Part shown: in pieces, positions 13,525 through 17,548 of the stretch
Layout: the number at the start of each line of letters is the position of its first letter
How positions within the stretch are numbered: position 1 is the stretch's first letter
Assembly: GCA_036390995.1 (NCBI GenBank)
Contig: DASWAT010000052.1
Coordinates: forward strand, 1 to 17,548
DNA from: DASQQQ01 sp036390995
GTDB taxonomy: Bacteria > Actinomycetota > UBA4738 > HRBIN12
Reading direction: 5' to 3'
DNA length: 17,548 nucleotides
Made by a program: the position numbers and the translations under genes
Notes under the pieces: model-generated
Told to the model about the DNA's origin: nothing
Databases searched by the model: none
Seen by the model: the letters and a program-made list of their open reading frames with translations, nothing else

Positions 13525-14394
13525 TCAGCGTCCGGGTGGAGGGCCCGACGCGATCACGGCGCCGGGGAACGCGGCCGCGATCGATGTCGCGTGCCCCCGG
13601 GTCCGGGCCAGCCCGACCACCGACGAGCCGCTCCCGCTCATCACCGCCCCGAGCGCCCCCTCGGCCAGGAGATCGCGCTTCGCCTTGCCGACGGCGGGAT
13701 GGCGGGCGAACACCGACGGTTCCAGGTCGTTGAAGAGCAGCGGGCCGAGCGTCTCCGCGTCGCCGGCCTCGGCGGCATCCAGCAGCGGCTGGGGATCGGG
13801 TCCGGTGGGACCGCGGTCCTCGTCCCACCATCGGTACGCATCGGGCGATCGGATCCCGAAGTCGAACGTCACGAGGACCCACCACAGCTTCCCCACCGAG
13901 GCGGCAGCGGTCCGTTCCCCCCGCCCGTGCATCAGCACGGGGTGTCCGGCCAGCATGGCGGGGACGTCGGAGCCGACGCGCGCGCCGATGTCGGCGAGGG
14001 TGGCCTCGTCGATGCCGCACCCCCACAGCTCGTTCAGGGCGGAGATGGCGGCGGCGGCGTCGGCGCTTCCGCCGCCGAGCCCGGCGGCGACCGGGATGCG
14101 CTTGTCGATCTGGATCGACGCGCCGCCGGACGGATCGCAGACGCCGGCGAGGGCCAGGGCGCCGACGAGCGCGAGGTTCAGCCCGCCCGGCGGCACCTTG
14201 CCCGTCAGATCGGCCGCGCCCCGCACGTCCACCTTCAAGGAATCGGCGACCCGGACCGTCACCACGTCGGCGAGGTCGATCGGCAGCACGAGGCTCTCCA
14301 GGTCGTGGTAGCCGTCCTCGCGAGCGCGGAGCACCCGCAGGAACACGTTCACCTTCGCGTGCGCCTCGCGCCGGACCACGCGCCGTGGGCTCAT
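13525..14394 (-). CDS. ispE: 4-diphosphocytidyl-2-C-methyl-D-erythritol kinase (289 aa)
   Basis: IspE is the ATP-dependent kinase of the non-mevalonate isoprenoid pathway, needed for lipid II carriers and quinones. It is a GHMP-family kinase. Motifs: AHAKVNVFLRV (11-21) with the catalytic-region Lys14, REDGYHDLESL (25-35), the ATP-binding loop PVAAGLGGGSADAAA (101-115), RVGSDVPAML with D143, HGRGER (156-161), LFNDLEP (220-226) and SGSGSS (253-258, more often SGSGPT). The length is normal. The ATG overlaps the rsmA stop in an ATGA (14391-14394), so translation is coupled. The order rpfB-ksgA-ispE is shared with mycobacteria and corynebacteria. Confidence 0.97.
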   Translation of the reverse strand: MSPRRVVRREAHAKVNVFLRVLRAREDGYHDLESLVLPIDLADVVTVRVADSLKVDVRGAADLTGKVPPGGLNLALVGALALAGVCDPSGGASIQIDKRIPVAAGLGGGSADAAAAISALNELWGCGIDEATLADIGARVGSDVPAMLAGHPVLMHGRGERTAAASVGKLWWVLVTFDFGIRSPDAYRWWDEDRGPTGPDPQPLLDAAEAGDAETLGPLLFNDLEPSVFARHPAVGKAKRDLLAEGALGAVMSGSGSSVVGLARTRGHATSIAAAFPGAVIASGPPPGR

Positions 14395-15227
14395 CGCCGC
14401 GACTCCGCGAGTGGCACTCCTTCACGGACCAGAGCCTCCGCGATCCGGGCGAAGTCCTCGAGCGCGAGATCCTCGGGGCGGGTGCTGGGGTCCACCCCAC
14501 CCGTCTTCAGGATCCGCGTCGCCAGCACGGGTTCCAGGCCGAGCCGGCGAAGGGCGTTCGTCATGGTCTTCCGGCGCTCGCCGAACGCCTCTTCGATCAC
14601 CAGGAACAGCACGTCCGGGTCGGCGTTCACCGGCGGTGCCTGCGGCGTGAGACGCACCAGGACCGACCCCACCTTCGGGCGCGGCCAGAACACCTCGGGG
14701 GGGATCCGCCGGACCAGAGCGGCCCGCGCCCGGTACGCCACCCGAAGGCTCACGGCACCGTAGGCCTCGTCGCCCGCCGATGCCACGAGGCGGTCCCCGA
14801 CCTCGCGCTGGATCACCACGACGTACTCGCGGATCCGGGGGACCCGTTCGAGCATGTCGAGGAGCAGCGGGACGGCGATGTTGTAGGGGAGGTTCGACAC
14901 CATCTTCCAGTCACCCTCCCCGAGCACCGCGTCCCAGTCCACCCGCAGTGCGTCGCCGGCCTCCTGCCGGACGTTCGGGTACGGCGCCAGCACCTCCGCG
15001 AGGGCGTCGGCGAGGGCCCGGTCGAACTCGAGCGCCACCACCTCCGCGCCGGCGGCGGCGAGCGGCACCGTGATCGATCCGAGGCCGGCCCCCACCTCCA
15101 CCACCCGGTCGCCCGGCCCGACCCCCGCATCCGACACGATCGCCCGAGCCAGGTTCGGGTCTGCCAGGAAGTTCTGCCCGAGGGTCTTCGAAGGCCGGAT
15201 CCCGTGACGCCGGGCGAGCGCCTTCAG
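14391..15227 (-). CDS. rsmA: 16S rRNA (adenine-1518/1519-N6) dimethyltransferase RsmA/KsgA (278 aa if started at CTG)
   Basis: RsmA dimethylates two adjacent adenines near the 3' end of 16S rRNA late in small-subunit assembly. Motifs: RPSKTLGQNFL (11-21), the SAM-binding VEVGAGLGSIT (43-53), ALEFDR (65-70), the catalytic NLPYN (112-116), and VFWPRPKVGSVLVRL. The start is uncertain. The conserved part begins at about LKALARRHGIRPSK, yet no in-frame ATG, GTG or TTG lies nearby. The nearest upstream GTG (15347) would overlap the preceding gene by 101 nt and adds a Ser/Pro/Arg-rich stretch that looks like out-of-frame translation. CTG at 15227, 19 nt after the upstream stop, with GGGA before it, gives a normal-length protein and is the boundary used here. 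The stop overlaps ispE by 4 nt. Confidence 0.93.
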   Translation of the reverse strand: MKALARRHGIRPSKTLGQNFLADPNLARAIVSDAGVGPGDRVVEVGAGLGSITVPLAAAGAEVVALEFDRALADALAEVLAPYPNVRQEAGDALRVDWDAVLGEGDWKMVSNLPYNIAVPLLLDMLERVPRIREYVVVIQREVGDRLVASAGDEAYGAVSLRVAYRARAALVRRIPPEVFWPRPKVGSVLVRLTPQAPPVNADPDVLFLVIEEAFGERRKTMTNALRRLGLEPVLATRILKTGGVDPSTRPEDLALEDFARIAEALVREGVPLAESRR

Positions 15228-15246
15228 CGCCGAGCGTCCCGGCCCG

Positions 15247-16329
15247 CTACCACGAGATCCGGACGTCGATGACGCCGGTGCCGAGGGAGGCGAGACGGGA
15301 GAACGCCTCGGGCGAGAGGTCGATGACGCGCCCGCCGAACGGTCCACGGTCGTTGATCACCACCCTAACCGACTTGCCGTTCGCCAGGTTCGTCACGGTC
15401 ACCACGGTGCCGTACGGGAGCCACGGGTGGGCGGCGGTCAGCCCGGACCCCGGCGCGTAGTACCACGATGCCTGGCCCGCCTCGGTGCCGGCCGTGGCCG
15501 CGCTCGAGCGACCGACCTCGTGGCGTTCGGGGACCGCGGATTCCACTACCTGCCGGGAGACGAGGGTCTTCGACACGAGCTTCCCGTTCACCCAGCGAAC
15601 CCGGAACACCTCGAGCATCGAGCCGGGCCGGCCCGACTGGGCGATGCGGACGTGGCCCGGCGGCAGGTCGCTCGAGTAGGTGGTGACGGTGCCGAACGGG
15701 ATCGCCGCGACCACCCGATGCATGGCCTGGGTCACCTTGTCGAAGGTGACCGTGGCGTTCCGGTGAAGGGGGGCCTGGAGTGATGGATGGACGCGATCGT
15801 TACCGTCGGGCCGGATCCCCATGGCCGAGAGGAGTTCCCGAACCGTGGTCGCATCCGTGAGCACGTCGTGGTCCTTCCCCCGTACGACGACCCGTGCATC
15901 CACGATCCGGGATGGCCCGACGGAGTCCGCGGAGAACCCCGCCTCGGTGGACTGGGCCATCAGCTTCGCGAACGGCCCGTCCACTCCTTCCATCACCCAG
16001 ACCCCCACATCCCGCGACGAGGTCTGGGGGAGCAAGGTGGAGGACGAACCGGTGTCCACCACCACGGTCATCCCGTCGGCGAGCGGCGTCGCCGGCGGGG
16101 GCTCCACGAGAACCCCGCCGCTCAGAGCGATCCCCTGGGTGTCCAGGAGCTCGCCCACGTTCGCGGACAGCGTGCGCACGGCTTCGGGCCGGCCGTTCAC
16201 CACGAGGGTGACGTTCTTGACCAGCGCGAGATAGAGGAACCCGGCCGCCATCAACCCGGCGGCGAGCGTGACGTTGCCGATCGCCTTCCGGATCCGCAGC
16301 CTGCGGACCCGGGTGGGACGAACCCACAT
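15247..16329 (-). CDS. RpfB-like surface protein with DUF348 x2, G5 and C-terminal RlpA-like barrel (360 aa)
   Basis: This is a membrane-anchored cell-wall protein in the genomic position of rpfB. After a basic start (RPTRVRRLRIRK) comes one membrane helix (about 18-36). Two DUF348 domains follow (about 38-92 and 141-197; VTLVVNGRPEAVRTLSANVG and ARVVVRGKDHDVLTDATTVR). Next are a G5 domain (about 199-273) and a double-psi beta-barrel (about 284-358; GQASWYYAPG, YGTVVTVTNLANGKSVRVVI, NDRGPFGGRVIDLS). RpfB of mycobacteria has DUF348 and G5 followed by a lysozyme-like Rpf domain. Here an RlpA-type barrel replaces it. RlpA proteins bind, and in some species cleave, glycan strands lacking stem peptides; activity here is an inference. 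The ATG has AGGAGG upstream, inside a stem-loop (16330-16351). Confidence 0.9.
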   Translation of the reverse strand: MWVRPTRVRRLRIRKAIGNVTLAAGLMAAGFLYLALVKNVTLVVNGRPEAVRTLSANVGELLDTQGIALSGGVLVEPPPATPLADGMTVVVDTGSSSTLLPQTSSRDVGVWVMEGVDGPFAKLMAQSTEAGFSADSVGPSRIVDARVVVRGKDHDVLTDATTVRELLSAMGIRPDGNDRVHPSLQAPLHRNATVTFDKVTQAMHRVVAAIPFGTVTTYSSDLPPGHVRIAQSGRPGSMLEVFRVRWVNGKLVSKTLVSRQVVESAVPERHEVGRSSAATAGTEAGQASWYYAPGSGLTAAHPWLPYGTVVTVTNLANGKSVRVVINDRGPFGGRVIDLSPEAFSRLASLGTGVIDVRISW

Positions 16330-16391
16330 CCTTCCTCCTGTCGGAAGAAGGCTCCGGGGGGAAGGTCCGGCGGGGCCGGGCCGAAGCCTCC
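16330..16391 (-). promoter_or_regulatory. Candidate two-state RNA switch in the leader of the RpfB/RlpA-like gene
   Basis: State A: CCTTCTTCC (16343-16351) pairs with GGAGGAAGG (16330-16338) around a GACA loop. These 9 bp contain one G-U, bury the complete Shine-Dalgarno sequence and end directly at the ATG. State B: GGAGGCTTCGG (16381-16391) pairs with CCGGAGCCTTC (16347-16357) in 11 bp with two G-U pairs. It encloses a CCGGC/GCCGG hairpin (16367-16379). The two states share 16347-16351 and cannot both form fully. B would free the ribosome binding site and A would hide it. The element matches no riboswitch family that I recognise. Confidence 0.5.
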
Positions 16392-16407
16392 ATGCGCACG
16401 AACCGGC

Positions 16408-16437
16408 ACGCTATCAAACCCTCAACCCTCACTGCAA
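16408..16437 (-). promoter_or_regulatory. Candidate promoter of the RpfB/RlpA-like operon
   Basis: On the minus strand TTGCAG (16432-16437, 4/6 to TTGACA) and TAGCGT (16408-16413, fits TANNNT) are 18 nt apart, in the only AT-richer patch of the gap. The predicted start is near 16401, giving a leader of about 70 nt that matches the folded region. The spacer holds two tandem copies of AACCCTC (16417-16430, plus-strand sense). Confidence 0.45.
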
Positions 16438-16446
16438 ACTTGAAAG

Positions 16447-16460
16447 CGAACGGGTGTTCG
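16447..16460. promoter_or_regulatory. LexA-type (SOS/Cheo) box
   Basis: CGAAC-GGGT-GTTCG is a perfect CGAAC-N4-GTTCG dyad, and its centre also fits the RNRY pattern of the Gram-positive LexA consensus. It lies in the 153-nt gap between tatD and the RpfB/RlpA-like gene, 9 nt upstream of the candidate -35 of the latter. Whether LexA binds it is untested. Confidence 0.45.
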
Positions 16461-16482
16461 GGCGAGTTTCCGAGGCGGGGCG

Positions 16483-17277
16483 TCATCGGAGTCGTGGGAA
16501 CGCGACCCTCGCGTTCGTTGCCGTCGCAACGCGGATCCCCTCGACGCTCGTCTCGCGAACCCGCGCGATCTCCTCGATCGCGTGGACGACGTTGCCCGGC
16601 ACGTTGTCGCGACCCCGCAGCGGCTGTGGAGAAAGGAACGGGCTGTCCGTCTCGACCAGGAGTCGGTCGAGCGGCGTCGTCGCGGCCACGTCTCGAAGGT
16701 GCTGGTTCTTCGGATACGTGACGTTGCCCGCGAACGAGAGGAAGTACCCGCGGGCCACGCACTCGTTCGCGATCTGGACGTCGCCGCTGAAGCAGTGGAG
16801 CACGACCCGCTCCGCGGATCCCTCATCCAACAGTCGAAGCGCATCGGGCCACGCGTCGCGAACGTGAACCACGAGTGGAGTCCCCGACTCCCGACTCAAG
16901 GAGATGTGGAGACGGAAGACGCGCTCCTGGTCCTGCCGCGGAGACCGCATCCGGAAGAAGTCCAGGCCGCACTCACCGACGCCGACCACCTGCGGGTTCG
17001 CCAGGAGCTCCTCGATCTGGGCGCCCGCCTTCAGGTCGAGGTCGCTCGCCGTGTGCGGATGCATGCCGGCGGTCGCGAACACCCCTCGGAGCGATTCGGC
17101 CAGCTCGACCGATCGGCGACTGGTCTCGGGGTCGATGCCCACGCAGATGAGCGTGTCCACGCCGGCCGCCCTCGCGGTCTCCACCGCCTGTGGAGGTTCG
17201 TCCTCCAACAGGAACAGGTGGCAGTGGGTATCCACCGCCCCCCTGTGGACGGGGAGTTCAGGGTTCTGGTCGGCCAT
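16483..17277 (-). CDS. tatD: TatD-family metal-dependent deoxyribonuclease (264 aa)
   Basis: TatD proteins are metal-dependent TIM-barrel hydrolases with 3'-5' exonuclease activity, linked to DNA repair and degradation. Metal-binding and family motifs are all present: DTHCHL (16-21), AGMHPH (70-75), GVGECGLDFF (99-108), VVHVRDAW (136-143), HCFSG (161-165) and VETDSPFLSP (208-217) with the conserved Asp. The length is normal. ATG 17277 gives the usual N-terminus; the open frame extends further upstream only into intergenic sequence. There is no Shine-Dalgarno sequence. A TCGACA-N16-TATCGT promoter ends 9 nt before the ATG, so the mRNA is probably almost leaderless. metG lies upstream and the RpfB-like gene downstream, the standard actinobacterial order. 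Confidence 0.97.
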   Translation of the reverse strand: MADQNPELPVHRGAVDTHCHLFLLEDEPPQAVETARAAGVDTLICVGIDPETSRRSVELAESLRGVFATAGMHPHTASDLDLKAGAQIEELLANPQVVGVGECGLDFFRMRSPRQDQERVFRLHISLSRESGTPLVVHVRDAWPDALRLLDEGSAERVVLHCFSGDVQIANECVARGYFLSFAGNVTYPKNQHLRDVAATTPLDRLLVETDSPFLSPQPLRGRDNVPGNVVHAIEEIARVRETSVEGIRVATATNARVAFPRLR

Positions 17278-17286
17278 CCGAGGCCC

Positions 17287-17314
17287 ACGATACCGCCTCT
17301 CTACCTTCTGTCGA
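17287..17314 (-). promoter_or_regulatory. Promoter of tatD
   Basis: On the minus strand TCGACA (17309-17314, 5/6 to TTGACA) and TATCGT (17287-17292, fits TANNNT) are separated by 16 nt. The predicted start at about 17280 is 3 nt before the ATG. Confidence 0.55.
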
Positions 17315-17386
17315 TGCGCCGCGCCGGACCCTCGGATGGCCGGTCGCGCGCCGCGTCCGGGGGTGCACCCGGAGTGGAGGGGATGG

Positions 17387-17400
17387 GTCTCACGTGAAAC
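17387..17400. promoter_or_regulatory. parS-like ParB binding site
   Basis: GTCTCACGTGAAAC differs from the palindromic parS core GTTTCACGTGAAAC at one position (13/14). It is intergenic, between the metG stop (17421) and the tatD promoter (17287-17314). By rough uniform-base arithmetic, a match this good is expected about 0.003 times in a window of this size. A short GC hairpin (CCGGG/CCCGG, 17357-17372) lies between it and tatD and may be a weak metG terminator. Confidence 0.55.
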
Positions 17401-17420
17401 GTCGGGTCGCGAACCTTCAC

Positions 17421-17548
17421 TCAGGAGTCGAGGCGCGGGAAGAGGGACTCCCCCTTGGTGGTCCGGGTTCCAGGCTGCAGCCTTCCCCACTCGGCGGCCT
17501 CGGGGAGGCGCTGGTTCCCCAACGGGTCACCGATCCCGAGTTGTCCCC
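17421..17548 (-). CDS. metG: Methionyl-tRNA synthetase, C-terminal end (partial)
   Basis: Only the last 41 residues and the stop are in the window; the gene continues past the right edge. The peptide reads GQLGIGDPLGNQRLPEAAEW, then GRLQPGTRTTKGESLFPRLD and S. An R-L-P-E-A-A-x-W-G-x-L-x-P-G-T segment followed by L-F-P-R-L-D is the usual C-terminus of bacterial methionyl-tRNA synthetases of this type. MetG charges tRNA-Met and is next to tatD in Mycobacterium and many other Gram-positive bacteria, which supports the call. The anticodon-binding and catalytic domains are outside the window. Confidence 0.85.
   Translation of the reverse strand, partial: GQLGIGDPLGNQRLPEAAEWGRLQPGTRTTKGESLFPRLDS

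Noticed and set aside
11882..14311. 809-codon plus-strand open frame
   Set aside because: It runs across glmU, the tRNA and ispE on the opposite strand. It is low-complexity and contains the antisense of tRNA-Gln, so it cannot be a real protein gene.
16330..16405. Known riboswitch (cyclic di-AMP ydaO type, as upstream of streptomycete rpf genes)
   Set aside because: The leader is too short and lacks the conserved sequence blocks and pseudoknot layout that I know for that family.
17278..17490. Longer tatD starting at 17490
   Set aside because: The added peptide overlaps the metG end and the parS-like site, and has no conservation. The TatD motif DTHCHL is already well placed from ATG 17277.
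1..17548. CRISPR array, insertion sequence, prophage or integrase
   Set aside because: No regularly spaced repeats, transposase or integrase motifs or terminal repeats were seen.

Overview
This is a GC-rich chromosomal window (close to 70% G+C by eye, not computed) from an Actinomycetota bacterium. The evidence is gene order. On the minus strand it reads metG, tatD, an rpfB-type gene, rsmA/ksgA, ispE, tRNA-Gln, glmU, prs, rplY, pth, mfd, a SurA-like lipoprotein, mazG, a GGDEF protein, eno and ftsB/divIC. The same genes cluster in mycobacteria and streptomycetes. The rpfB-type protein carries an RlpA-like barrel where mycobacterial RpfB has its Rpf domain, and a GGDEF gene sits between mazG and eno. 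This suggests a lineage outside the well-studied genera; I cannot name it.

Layout. 1-98: 5' end of a membrane protein gene, probably an ABC-type permease. 198-221: nested palindromes. 240-521: small unknown gene. 617-1238: the only plus-strand genes, a compact HEPN/MNT pair. 1255-2861: ftsB and eno, overlapping by 4 nt. 2928-4004: six-helix membrane diguanylate cyclase. 4197-9412: mazG, SurA-like lipoprotein and mfd, tightly coupled. 9480-10784: pth and rplY. 10896-13324: prs and glmU, 2 nt apart. 13411-13481: tRNA-Gln(UUG). 13525-16329: ispE, rsmA and the rpfB/rlpA hybrid, tightly packed. 16483-17277: tatD. 17421-17548: 3' end of metG. No gap between genes exceeds 300 nt.

How the genes work together. 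Most are housekeeping: translation (metG, rsmA, pth, rplY, tRNA-Gln), cell-envelope precursors (glmU for UDP-GlcNAc, ispE for isoprenoids), PRPP supply (prs), glycolysis (eno), repair and nucleotide-pool cleaning (mfd, mazG, tatD) and division (ftsB). The accessory part is at the left end (unknown small gene plus HEPN/MNT) and the GGDEF gene.

The most interesting signals are non-coding. (a) The leader of the rpfB/rlpA hybrid can fold into two mutually exclusive structures. One of them buries the whole Shine-Dalgarno sequence in a 9-bp stem directly before the ATG. (b) A perfect CGAAC-N4-GTTCG LexA-type box lies just upstream of that gene's promoter. (c) A 13/14 match to the ParB-binding parS site lies between metG and tatD. 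Also notable are a HEPN protein that appears to lack the middle of its domain, an rsmA gene with no ordinary start codon near its conserved N-terminus, and a GlmU with altered uridylyltransferase motifs.
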